Shown here: piece by piece, positions 50,181 through 58,016 of the stretch
How the letters are laid out: every line of letters begins with the position of its first letter
Position numbering within the stretch: the stretch's first letter is position 1
Assembly (NCBI GenBank): GCA_015180985.1
Contig: CP054185.1
Coordinates: forward strand, 2,665,225 to 2,729,224
Length of the DNA: 64,000 bases
Direction: 5' to 3'
From: Flammeovirgaceae bacterium
Lineage (GTDB): Bacteria; Bacteroidota; Bacteroidia; Cytophagales; Cyclobacteriaceae
Position numbers and translations under genes: made by a program
Notes under the pieces: model-generated
The model's database searches: none
The model's input: the letters and a program-made list of their open reading frames with translations, nothing else
What the model was told of the DNA's origin: nothing

Positions 50181-50531
50181 TTATAATTTATTGTCAGGAC
50201 AATATGGAGGACAAGGAAAAGACACATCCCCGATTTGATTATCTCCGCCTTCACCACCGGCAGCGGTGCCAGCCTGAGGCAACAAGTTATTGCCTTTGGA
50301 ATTGGTGCCAACCAATAGTAATTGTTTGTTTCCTTTATCATCGATTGCATAATAAATCCGTATGCCCGAGCAATCTCCTTCTGCAAGAATTCTTAAAATA
50401 AGGTCTCTGCCAAAGTAATGTGCCTCGGTTTCACCGGGGTGCTTTACCCTGTAATTAGCTGTCCACCTTTTTGCAGTTGTAAGGTCTATCGGTCCGCCAT
50501 CAGTACCGTCATATTTTGGTCCATTAGCCAT
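50181..50531 (-). CDS. Small orphan protein, first gene of the island signalling operon 1
   Basis: 116 aa, no signal peptide or membrane helix. Conserved-looking blocks are KYDGTDGGPIDLTTAKRWT, ETEAHYFGRDLILRIL and IRIYYAIDDKGNKQLLLVGT, followed by a Gly-rich stretch and a short Cys/Pro tail FPCPPYCPDN. I recall similar small proteins in Cytophagales but know no function. It has an own promoter with operator site b and is followed by the membrane-protein, kinase and regulator genes. Confidence 0.75.
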   Translation of the reverse strand: MANGPKYDGTDGGPIDLTTAKRWTANYRVKHPGETEAHYFGRDLILRILAEGDCSGIRIYYAIDDKGNKQLLLVGTNSKGNNLLPQAGTAAGGEGGDNQIGDVSFPCPPYCPDNKL

Positions 50532-50565
50532 TGTCTTGAGGTTTTAGTTCGAACTCAACAATCGG

Positions 50566-50609
50566 CAAAACTAGGTTTATCCAAACTGGAACATAGGAGT
50601 TTCTCCTAT
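50566..50609 (-). promoter_or_regulatory. Operator site b and promoter of signalling operon 1
   Basis: ATAGGAG-TTT-CTCCTAT at 50593-50609 with perfect arms. On the minus strand TAGTTTTG (plus 50566-50573) is a full TAnnTTTG. The repeat centre is 28 bp from the -7 element, exactly 10 bp (one helix turn) closer than at sites a and c. ATG at 50531. Confidence 0.7.
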
Positions 50610-50783
50610 AAATCTTAGTTATTCACAACCAGGACGAACCGTTCAGATTGTGACCTCCCGCTTACCAAAATCAAATCTGAATTCACTGCGCCATCATTTC
50701 CGGACTATTAAATCCCGAATGATTGGGCTGGCAAAATCTTGTTTCTTCGTATGGATTTAGATTATTATCCCAAACCATAGGTT

Positions 50784-50836
50784 ATAGGAGTAATTCCTAT
50801 GTTAAAAGGAATAAAAAAATAGGCCAGCATAATTTG
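50784..50836 (+). promoter_or_regulatory. Operator site c and promoter of the divergent pair
   Basis: ATAGGAG-TAA-TTCCTAT at 50784-50800 (one arm mismatch) and TAATTTG at 50830-50836 as the -7 element; ATG 50842. The whole intergenic region 50532-50841 (310 bp) holds sites b and c for the two divergent operons, plus a loose inverted repeat TTCAGATT / AATCTGAA near 50642-50680. No gene is seen in it. Confidence 0.65.
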
Positions 50837-50841
50837 GACTT

Positions 50842-51024
50842 ATGTGGATAAGAACCCTTGTCCGAAGAGTTTTGATGATGGTTGCTATTGCAATTACAAT
50901 ATTTGTGTTACTTGTTTCTAACTTGCGTCAAAACAACAATACCGATTTGTTACTTTGGTCATTGTCTGTATTTGTAGTTTCGCTAATTTTTTTTGTATTA
51001 CGACTGGGTAAAAAATATGAATAG
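50842..51024 (+). CDS. Small two-helix membrane protein
   Basis: 60 aa, with hydrophobic segments ~8-27 and ~36-54 joined by the polar SNLRQNNNTD. No known motif. It overlaps the DUF1493 gene by 8 bp, so both are translated from one message. Function unknown; the pair may be targets of the island regulator because operator site c precedes them. Confidence 0.6.
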   Translation: MWIRTLVRRVLMMVAIAITIFVLLVSNLRQNNNTDLLLWSLSVFVVSLIFFVLRLGKKYE

Positions 51025-51484
51025 TAAAGGATACACCAGAGAAGCACTTGAGCAAGCGCCTAACCATATTTCATACAGAAACTGGTATAATAGCATACTA
51101 CTGGTGAAGAGGTTTGTGGCGGCTGAAACTGGGTATCATGTAAATTTGAATACTGAATTAGAAAATGAATTGGGTCTTTCAGGCGATTTAGCTTGGGAAT
51201 TTATGGAGCGGTTTGGTAAAGTCTTTGATGTAAATATGGAGGAATTCAAGTTGAATTTCCTAAAGTACTTCAGGCCGAATTCTTCTTACGTAAGTCTACT
51301 TACGCTTCACCTAATGTTTGAAATACCAGTGAAAGCAATCCAACATTTATTCAAAGGAAATACTCAGCGATTCGGTGAGCATCTCTTTGATTCCAAAGAA
51401 TATGATTTGACTATCGGAGATCTTGTAGCTAGTGTGGTCAAAAAAAAATTTTGCTTACGAGAAAAATTAAAGCGTATTCGTTAA
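51017..51484 (+). CDS. DUF1493-like protein
   Basis: 155 aa from ATG 51017 (MNSKGYTREALEQ). The central block LENELGLSGDLAWEFMERFG followed by FDVNMEEFKLNFLKYFRP matches the acyl-carrier-like DUF1493 family pattern, short proteins of unknown role found near regulators in enterobacteria. No Ser attachment site for phosphopantetheine is evident. A longer start at 50993 would overlap the small membrane gene further and is not preferred. A strong terminator follows. Confidence 0.65.
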   Translation: MNSKGYTREALEQAPNHISYRNWYNSILLVKRFVAAETGYHVNLNTELENELGLSGDLAWEFMERFGKVFDVNMEEFKLNFLKYFRPNSSYVSLLTLHLMFEIPVKAIQHLFKGNTQRFGEHLFDSKEYDLTIGDLVASVVKKKFCLREKLKRIR

Positions 51485-51486
51485 AA

Positions 51487-51525
51487 CAGAAAAGCAGCCT
51501 GTTTTCCTAACAGGCTGCTTTTCTG
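51487..51525. terminator. Strong bidirectional terminator
   Basis: 17-bp perfect stem (51487-51503 with 51509-51525; contains AAAAGCAGCCTG) and a TTCCT loop, with A and T runs in the arms. It separates the DUF1493 gene from the convergent PD40 gene. Confidence 0.88.
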
Positions 51526-51544
51526 AAACTCTACATAGAAGCAT

Positions 51545-52127
51545 TTATAGTGCAGCCACGGCTGAATTCCCTGATTTTCCCGGTCTATTCTCTTGTTGTT
51601 TAACGGGCAACGCAAATAACTTATCCATTGAAATTCGGAACAAATCAACATTATGAACACTTACCTGACGTGAAAAAACTGCATAGTTACCGCAATGTGT
51701 AATACTGAAAAACTCGTCATCGAGTGAACTATTCACTGCGGGGCCCAAATTTTCAGGTTCACTCCAGTTTAACCACGTGTCATCTAAACGCTTGGTTACA
51801 TAAATATCATAACCACCATATCCATTGTGCCCTCTTGAAGCAAAGTAAAGGGTTCTGTTATCAGCAGCAAGGAATGGTGAAGATTCTTCCATTTCGGTAT
51901 TGATAACCCCGCCCATATTGAGAGGCTGTCCGGCTACTTTTCCGTTCCAGAAGCTAACATATAGATCGCGGCCACCGTAAGAGTCAACACGCTGTACTGA
52001 TTGGATGATGACGCCTGTGCTCAGCGAAACGTAAGCATTCGCATGATTTGACATATTGTAATCATCCTGAATTTGAATCGACTGAGGGGCTGACCAACGG
52101 CCTCGGATGTTCACGCTATAAGATAAG
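51545..52127 (-). pseudogene. PD40 beta-propeller protein, C-terminal part (split by IS256 element)
   Basis: ~190 residues with PD40/TolB-type propeller repeats (TLYFASRGHNGYGGYDIYVTK and DEFFSITHCGNYAVFSRQ). An open frame begins at GTG 52132, but those first codons lie in the IS. After removal of the 1401-bp element and one 8-bp target copy, it fuses in frame to 53529-54042 (AGLS then YSVNIRGRWS), giving a 362-aa protein. Confidence 0.85.
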
Positions 52128-53528
52128 GACACTGCCTAATTAAGTGTGTAAGTGCTGGGTAACGACTAAGCAACTGCGTAAAGGTTTTATATTTTGCATC
52201 TGCCTTCGAAGATAGTTAAAAATTGATTTACGATTAGTGGCCAGTTTCTCACGGGCAAGGTCCATTTTTTGGTGATCTCCCGTAAAGCCAGGTACACCGC
52301 TTTCACCACCGCCTGGTCGTCAGGGAACGAAAGTTTGTTGTTGGTATACTTGCGGATTTTTCCGTTGAGATTTTCGATAATGTTCGTGGTATAGATCAGC
52401 GTTCGGATTTCGATCGGATAATCGAAGAAGTGCGTGAGGTTATCCCAATTCGTTTTCCACGACTTGATAGCATGCGGATATTTTTTGCCCCATGTTACTT
52501 CAAGCTGCTCTAAGGCTTGAGCAGCCAGCTCTTTGTTTGGTGCTCCGTAAACAGTCTTCAAATCGGCTACAAATTGTTTCTTGTCTTTCCAGACAACGTA
52601 GCGAAGCGCATTTCTGATCTGATGAACTACACAAATCTGGGTTACCGATTGGGTAAACACGCTGGTGATTGCATCGGTGAAGCCCTTCAGATTATCGGTG
52701 CTGGTGATGAGAATATCTTCCACGCCACGGCTTTTTAAATCAGTAAGTACACTTATCCAGAATGAAGCACTTTCGCTTTCACCCAGCCACATGCCCAATA
52801 CTTCCTTAAACCCCTGAGCATTAAGGCCTACGGCCAGGTAAATGGTTTTGTTGATCACCTTCCCATTCTGCCGGACTTTGAATACGATCCCATCCATCCA
52901 CACCACAAAGTACACCGATGAAAGAGGCCTGCTTTGCCACTCCGTTACCAACGTATGTACCCGCGAGGTAACGTTGGAAATAGTGGCATCCGAAACATTC
53001 ACACCATAGATTTCCCGGATTTGTATTTCAATGTCGCGTACGCTCATACCCCGGGCATATAAGGAGATGATAATTTCTTCGATGCCTTCTACGAACCGGC
53101 TGCGCTTGGGAACCAGGACGGGCTCAAACGTGCTGTTCCGATCCCGAGGTACTTCTATCTGTAGTTCACCTCGCGTGGTCTTGATGGTCTTACGGGTTTT
53201 TCCGTTCCGTGAGTTCCCGGAGTTAATCCCTTCTGGTGAATGTTTGGCATAGCCCAAATGGCCATCGAGTTCACCTTCCAGCATTTGCTCCATGCCCTTT
53301 TTGAAAAGTTCATCGATAAAGCTGTTGAGGTCTTTCGAATTCTTAAATTGCTTGAGAAACTCAGGGGTGAGCATCTCTTTGAGTAGTGGGTGTTGTTCTT
53401 GATTTTCCATGGTAACTGTGTTTAAAGTTAAGTCTTTAAATGCAACCGATTCGGCTGAAAGTGGTACATTCCACATCCCCTTTCAGCAAGGCCGAATCGG
53501 GCCTTTACACAGTTGCTTAGTCGTTACC
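52128..53528 (-). mobile_element. IS256-family insertion sequence with 8-bp target duplication
   Basis: 1401 bp. Target-site duplication AAGATAAG at 52120-52127 and 53529-53536. Imperfect ~25-bp terminal inverted repeats at 52128-52152 and 53504-53528 (shared CTAA and TGTGTAA blocks). A second, better copy of the right-end repeat (GGTAACGACTAAGC...) sits just inside the left end at 52158-52184. Encodes one intact transposase. It interrupts the PD40 gene. Confidence 0.92.
52187..53410 (-). CDS. IS256-family transposase (mutator type)
   Basis: 407 aa from ATG 53410 (MENQEQHPLLKEML). DDE transposase with first Asp in VVWMDGIVFKV, second in TSTDNLKGF, the family CVVHQIRNALRYV and TTNIIENLNGKIRK motifs. 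Complete, so probably functional. A frame extension to 53476 is noncanonical and not preferred. Confidence 0.95.
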   Translation of the reverse strand: MENQEQHPLLKEMLTPEFLKQFKNSKDLNSFIDELFKKGMEQMLEGELDGHLGYAKHSPEGINSGNSRNGKTRKTIKTTRGELQIEVPRDRNSTFEPVLVPKRSRFVEGIEEIIISLYARGMSVRDIEIQIREIYGVNVSDATISNVTSRVHTLVTEWQSRPLSSVYFVVWMDGIVFKVRQNGKVINKTIYLAVGLNAQGFKEVLGMWLGESESASFWISVLTDLKSRGVEDILITSTDNLKGFTDAITSVFTQSVTQICVVHQIRNALRYVVWKDKKQFVADLKTVYGAPNKELAAQALEQLEVTWGKKYPHAIKSWKTNWDNLTHFFDYPIEIRTLIYTTNIIENLNGKIRKYTNNKLSFPDDQAVVKAVYLALREITKKWTLPVRNWPLIVNQFLTIFEGRCKI

Positions 53529-54042
53529 AAGATAAGCCTGCTTTCATTTTACCATTTTTCAGGTATTGATTGCCAAGAATAATTGTGTCGCCTGTTAAAC
53601 TTACATTGTTTATAAAATTTGGTCCGGCATTGTTCAATTCACCATGCATCCGAATCGGGTCGGACCACCTTCCGGTGTGTTCATCAAACTCCGAATACCA
53701 GATATCCTCCTGGTCGAATTCACCAAACGTATTGTTCGGATGTGCAAATCTGCTGAAATACAATCGTTTGCCACAGGGAGCCATGACGGGTTTAAGTTCT
53801 TCGTAAGGTCCGTTAATGGCAGGGTTGATTGCAGTTGCTTGAGTATCAAATTTGACGTTTGCGTGATGCTTGATGCCTTTGCCTGCATTTTTAATCAGGC
53901 TAAGTGGTTTGTCTACTGTAAAGTTTGCCAAGCTTGTTTGCTCCGGTTGCGAAAAACAAGAATAGATACCAACAGTTAGAAATACTAAAAATACCATTCC
54001 TGCATTTAGGATTCTCTCGATGATTCTTACTTTAAGTGTCAT
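53529..54042 (-). pseudogene. PD40 beta-propeller protein, N-terminal part (split by IS256 element)
   Basis: From ATG 54042: a signal peptide or N-terminal membrane helix (RILNAGMVFLVFLTVGIYSC), then propeller repeats (YEELKPVMAPCGKRLYFSRF, EDIWYSEFDEHTGRWSDPIR, TGDTIILGNQYLKNGKMKAG). Upstream frame to 54165 is not needed. Secreted or periplasmic propeller proteins of this type sense or bind partners. The gene ends in the IS element and resumes at 52127. Confidence 0.85.
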
Positions 54043-54080
54043 TTTTTTGTTGTTTAAGTTTTCTACTTGATTTAGTGACA

Positions 54081-54130
54081 CAAAGGTTTGATAATTGACA
54101 AGGCTACAAATCAGGGCATTCCTGATTTGT
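54081..54130 (-). promoter_or_regulatory. PD40 gene promoter with AATCAGGG-type inverted repeat
   Basis: ACAAATCAGG-N5-CCTGATTTGT at 54106-54130, perfect 10-bp arms. On the minus strand a TTTG (54110-54107), 18-bp spacer and AACCTTTG (plus 54081-54088) form a promoter for ATG 54042. The repeat covers the -33 region and sequence just upstream. Confidence 0.6.
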
Positions 54131-54134
54131 AAAA

Positions 54135-54274
54135 AATCAGGGAATAGGCCAAAATTTTTAGTCAAGACCCGGGCTTTTGAAAATTTACTGCTAGGAACAT
54201 TGAAGACTCTAATCAGGGAAGCCAGCCAAATGAACTGTGGTCTAGCTGAAGTAAATCAGGGAAAACCCTGAGTT
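54135..54274. repeat. Further AATCAGGG half-sites and an inverted repeat
   Basis: AATCAGGG recurs in the same orientation at 54135-54142, 54211-54218 and 54254-54261; the last forms AAATCAGGG-aaaa-CCCTGAGTT (54253-54274). The last could also act as a hairpin terminator after response regulator 2 (stop at 54276). Otherwise the gap 54043-54275 holds no gene. Confidence 0.55.
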
Positions 54275-54275
54275 T

Positions 54276-54935
54276 TCAGAGTTTGTCCACCGAAATAATA
54301 TGATTTTTAATCGCATACTTAATCAATTCAGCTGTGTTTCTGAGGCCAAGCTTCTCAAGAATATGTGTTTTATGTGTCTCCACTGTTTTTACACTAATAA
54401 ACAAGGCTTCAGCTACCTCACGATTAGTTTTCCCACTCGCTACGTGTCCTAATACTTCATATTCGCGTGCGGTTAGCTCATTGGGTAGTCTTCTATCTGT
54501 GCTTTTCAATTTTTCGCTTGCATAAAACTCTTCAAATACAAGTTTCATAATAGCCTCATTAAAGTATCGCTCTCCGTTGTACACGGCACGAATAGATTCT
54601 ATCAATACTTCCTTATCAACATCTTTGGGAAGATATCCCTCAACACCCGCCTTGATAGCAGCTGAAACATAATCCTTGCTAATTTCCATGGTAACAATAA
54701 GAACTTTTATGGTGGAGTCAATGTCCTTTATCCAGCGAGTGGTTTCTATACCAGTCATCCCACTCATAAGTATGTCCATCAAAATCACATCCGGTCGATT
54801 ATTACGAACTGCGTTAACCGCAAATTCACCTGAATGCACAGAGCCTATTACTTCAATGTCCTCTATAGTCTCAAGCATTGCTTGAATGCCATCCCGGATT
54901 AACTTGTGATCATCTGTAATCAATACTTTAATCAT
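54276..54935 (-). CDS. LuxR/NarL-type response regulator 2
   Basis: 219 aa. Receiver with ITDDH acidic pair and phospho-acceptor D54 in ILMDILMSG; LuxR helix-turn-helix (~150-212: ELTAREYEVLGHVASGKTNR, ISVKTVETHKTHILEKLGLR). One bp downstream of the PAS kinase gene. Likely the regulator that reads the AATCAGGG repeats in front of the next gene, the PD40 gene (inference from position). Confidence 0.93.
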   Translation of the reverse strand: MIKVLITDDHKLIRDGIQAMLETIEDIEVIGSVHSGEFAVNAVRNNRPDVILMDILMSGMTGIETTRWIKDIDSTIKVLIVTMEISKDYVSAAIKAGVEGYLPKDVDKEVLIESIRAVYNGERYFNEAIMKLVFEEFYASEKLKSTDRRLPNELTAREYEVLGHVASGKTNREVAEALFISVKTVETHKTHILEKLGLRNTAELIKYAIKNHIISVDKL

Positions 54936-54936
54936 G

Positions 54937-56445
54937 TTATATATTTAATGGTATGCTTACAGTGAATTTAGTTCCCTCACCAGGCTGACTTTTAACAGTT
55001 ATTGAGCCATTCAGAAGTTCAACTGCTTTTTTTACAATGGAAAGGCCTAAACCGGTTCCTTCTATAGCCAAGGCTCTAGACCCCCGAAGAAACGGATCAA
55101 AAATTTTCGCAAGTTCATTACGTGGAATGCCTATTCCAAAATCGCTTACAGAAACAACCAAGTATCCACCTACACATTCAGCATCAAATAAGACACATTC
55201 TTTGCCTGGAGAGAATTTTATTGCATTTGAAAGTAGATTTGTAAAAATGCTTCGAAGCAATTTTGCATCACTTATCATGCATTCGGTAATGTTTATAAAA
55301 TTCGTTTCAATCCTGTGAGTCCTCTCATCGCATTTTTCAAGATCTTCCTTAACCGCCTGAAGTAATTCACGAATTGTGATAGAGGACATAACGGGCTGAA
55401 TTTTACCTGCTTCGCCTTTACCATATGTAAGCACATCATCAAGTAGTAACATCATGTGACGCACATTTTTCTCAATTTCATTTGCCTTTAATTGAAGGGC
55501 AGAAACACTATGCTCTTTTGCCAGCTTTTTTACTAATTCTAGGTCAGCTTGAATGGCCGCCAGGGGTGTTCGGAATTCATGCGAAGCTATGGAAACAAAC
55601 CGGTTTTTCATTTCAACTACCTCTCGCTCTTTCCTTAGCGCCTGTAAAAGTTCCCTGGTTCGCTCTTCCACCCGTACCTCCAATAATTTCCGGTATTCCA
55701 TAAGTTCAGTAACATCCTGACCAACAAGGGCAAATCCAACAACCGAATCACTTGAAGAATAACGCGCTGTACCACTTATTAGGACAATGATTCTCCCTCC
55801 ATTTTTAGTAATCAGGGTAATTTCTTGGTTGCTCACCTGACCTTTTGATAATATTCGATCAAGCAATTCCCTAAATGAATGACGCTCAGTTTCAGGTAAT
55901 ATAGTATCCGCAAAACGTTGAGCAAACACTTCATTTTTTGAATAACCGGTAACCTGTGCTGTATGCTCATTCCATTCTGTTACATAACCTCGTGTATCAA
56001 GCCCAATAATAATTGCGTTGGATTTCTCAATTAGCCTATTTATGTTCTTTGCCTGACTAACCAGTTTCCGTTCAAAAATCTTTTGTGGCGTAATGTCTCG
56101 TATGATAATATAAATCATCGGTAAGTTATTGTGCCGGTCAAACACAGGTGCATAGGTTATGGAGAGGTAAAACGGACAGTTATTAGGTCCGGCATATTCA
56201 ACTTCAGTTCGATACGGGACACGAGCCTTAATAACTTCGTTTATTATCTCCTGTACCATCCCCTCACGATCAGTCCGAACGATTTCATTCAATAGAATTC
56301 CAGGGGCTATAGGCCGTCTTGCTAATATTGCCACTTCACTGTGTTGGGTGCTATGAAAAAGAATTTTTCCCTCTGAATCAGTGACTATAAATAAATCACC
56401 TGTAAGCTTTAGAATAGAGGGTATATCGATATCCTCATTTCGCAT
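54937..56445 (-). CDS. PAS-domain histidine kinase
   Basis: 502 aa, soluble. Two PAS domains (~10-125, ~135-255; LFIVTDSEGKILFH and AIIIGLDTRGYVTEWNEHTA), a coiled coil, HisKA with SIASHEFRTPL (His ~290), then HATPase_c with LLSNAIKFSP, DFGIGI and GTGLGLSIV. Cytoplasmic, so it senses an internal signal or gets input from the other kinases of this operon. Immediately precedes response regulator 2 and is its probable phosphodonor. Confidence 0.92.
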   Translation of the reverse strand: MRNEDIDIPSILKLTGDLFIVTDSEGKILFHSTQHSEVAILARRPIAPGILLNEIVRTDREGMVQEIINEVIKARVPYRTEVEYAGPNNCPFYLSITYAPVFDRHNNLPMIYIIIRDITPQKIFERKLVSQAKNINRLIEKSNAIIIGLDTRGYVTEWNEHTAQVTGYSKNEVFAQRFADTILPETERHSFRELLDRILSKGQVSNQEITLITKNGGRIIVLISGTARYSSSDSVVGFALVGQDVTELMEYRKLLEVRVEERTRELLQALRKEREVVEMKNRFVSIASHEFRTPLAAIQADLELVKKLAKEHSVSALQLKANEIEKNVRHMMLLLDDVLTYGKGEAGKIQPVMSSITIRELLQAVKEDLEKCDERTHRIETNFINITECMISDAKLLRSIFTNLLSNAIKFSPGKECVLFDAECVGGYLVVSVSDFGIGIPRNELAKIFDPFLRGSRALAIEGTGLGLSIVKKAVELLNGSITVKSQPGEGTKFTVSIPLNI

Positions 56446-56456
56446 CGTAGCTCTAA

Positions 56457-57575
56457 CTAACTAGGCTGCTTATTTGGAATTATTACGGTAAACAAAGTAT
56501 ATTCACCCGCCTTCGACTCAACATTAATACTGCCCTTCAGCTTAGCAACAGCTTCTTTTACAATATAGAGTCCCAAACCCGCTCCTTCACTCCGTTCTGT
56601 AGCTCGGAAAAACATTTCAAAAATGCGTGGCTGAAGTTCTTCTGATATGCCAATGCCATTGTCGCGGATCAAAAAAACTGCTTCAAGGGATACCACTGAG
56701 ACCTGTATTGATACATAGCTGTCGACAAACGGATTGCGATATTTGATAGCATTTGAGAACAAGTTGGTGAGTATTATTGATAGACGGCCGGTATCAGAAT
56801 AAAAAGGTACAGACTGTTTGGTATGTAACTGGAAATCAATCTTATCGTACCCAACAAGGTATCTTAAATTCTGAAGCAGACTTATTATAAGGGTATCAAG
56901 CTTGACTTCTGTGAATACCATTTCCGTTCTGGAGTTTTTAGAATAGTCGATGATCTCTTTAACTGTTTCATCTAACTTGTGTATGCTCTTAGTCATCATA
57001 TCCCAATAATGTTGAAAACGCTTATGGTTATCATCACGCTCGGCAAGTTGGATAAGACCTAGAACTGATAGCAGGGGCGCTCTTAAGTTATGCGAAACGC
57101 TATAAACAAAATTGTCAAGTTCACGATAAACTTTTATCAGCTCTTCATTTTGTTTTCGAAGATTTTTTTCGGCACTCTTTCTGTTGCGCTCCATTTCATA
57201 ATGTCTCAGTGAACTTGCGATTGCTGTTGAAAGTCTTGAAAGATTCGATTTAAGAACGTAATCATCGGCACCAAGTTTTAGGCAGCTTACGGCAAATTCT
57301 TCCGAAACCGCACCGGTAACAAGGATAAAAGGTATGGCTACATGTTGATGCTTAAGCAGCTTAAGAGCTTCAATTGAATTGAATTGGGGCAGGGCATGGT
57401 CAGAAAGAATAACATCAGGAAGGTAATCATTAAGTGCCTCAACGAAAGCTTGCCGTGTTTCTACCCTTTTTCGGATAAACATAAGGCCATCCTTTCTGAG
57501 TTGCCGTTCAATAAGCATTGCATCATCCTCCAGATCCTCAAGCATAAGAATTTTAAGTTCTTTCATACTTTTCAT
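56457..57575 (-). CDS. Hybrid protein: N-terminal receiver plus histidine kinase
   Basis: 372 aa. Receiver (1-125) with LEDLEDD and phospho-acceptor D59 in ILSDHALP, coiled coil, HisKA with YSVSHNLRAPL (H162), HATPase_c with LFSNAIKYR, DNGIGI and GAGLGLYIV. A receiver before the kinase suggests it is switched by phosphorylation from an upstream kinase, a relay step. It sits between a CheY-like receiver gene and a PAS kinase gene with gaps of 7 and 11 bp. Confidence 0.9.
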   Translation of the reverse strand: MKSMKELKILMLEDLEDDAMLIERQLRKDGLMFIRKRVETRQAFVEALNDYLPDVILSDHALPQFNSIEALKLLKHQHVAIPFILVTGAVSEEFAVSCLKLGADDYVLKSNLSRLSTAIASSLRHYEMERNRKSAEKNLRKQNEELIKVYRELDNFVYSVSHNLRAPLLSVLGLIQLAERDDNHKRFQHYWDMMTKSIHKLDETVKEIIDYSKNSRTEMVFTEVKLDTLIISLLQNLRYLVGYDKIDFQLHTKQSVPFYSDTGRLSIILTNLFSNAIKYRNPFVDSYVSIQVSVVSLEAVFLIRDNGIGISEELQPRIFEMFFRATERSEGAGLGLYIVKEAVAKLKGSINVESKAGEYTLFTVIIPNKQPS

Positions 57576-57582
57576 GCCCTAA

Positions 57583-58008
57583 TTACTTTTTGGGTGGTTG
57601 ATTTAAGACCAGCCAAAACATTCCTAATTTTGTAACGGCTTCTACAAACTTATCAAAATCAACTGGCTTTACGATGTATGCATTTACTCCTAACTTATAT
57701 GAGTCAATGATATCACGTTCTTCTTTGGATGAAGTGAGAACAACCACGGGAATCACACATTTACCCAAATCAGATTTTATTTTCCTGAGGACTTCAATAC
57801 CATCAATTTTAGGCATTTTAAGATCCAAAAGAATAAGTTTTGGAAACGGGACTGACCGTGTATCAAACAGAAAGTTCAAAGCTTCTTGACCATCTTTTAA
57901 GTGAAGAAGATTGTTGGCCAAGTTATGTTGACGAAGTGTACGAATGGTTAACTCTGCATCCTCAGCGCTATCTTCAATAAGCAATATTTCTACAACATTA
58001 GGATCCAT
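57583..58008 (-). CDS. Single-domain CheY-like response regulator (Rcp1-like)
   Basis: 141 aa, receiver only. [10 protein letters not shown] acidic pocket, D62 in [16 protein letters not shown] and conserved Lys in IVKPVDF. Receivers of this form ([14 protein letters not shown]) usually partner phytochrome-like kinases. It follows the membrane kinase gene by 8 bp. With no output domain it probably shuttles phosphate to the hybrid protein. Confidence 0.92.
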   Translation of the reverse strand: MDPNVVEILLIEDSAEDAELTIRTLRQHNLANNLLHLKDGQEALNFLFDTRSVPFPKLILLDLKMPKIDGIEVLRKIKSDLGKCVIPVVVLTSSKEERDIIDSYKLGVNAYIVKPVDFDKFVEAVTKLGMFWLVLNQPPKK

Positions 58009-58016
58009 AAGGTCAC

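Noticed and set aside
52128-52184. Left end of the IS256 element placed at the inner GGTAACGACTAAG repeat (52158)
   Set aside because: The 8-bp target duplication AAGATAAG sits at 52120-52127, so the element begins at 52128; the inner repeat is a subterminal copy.
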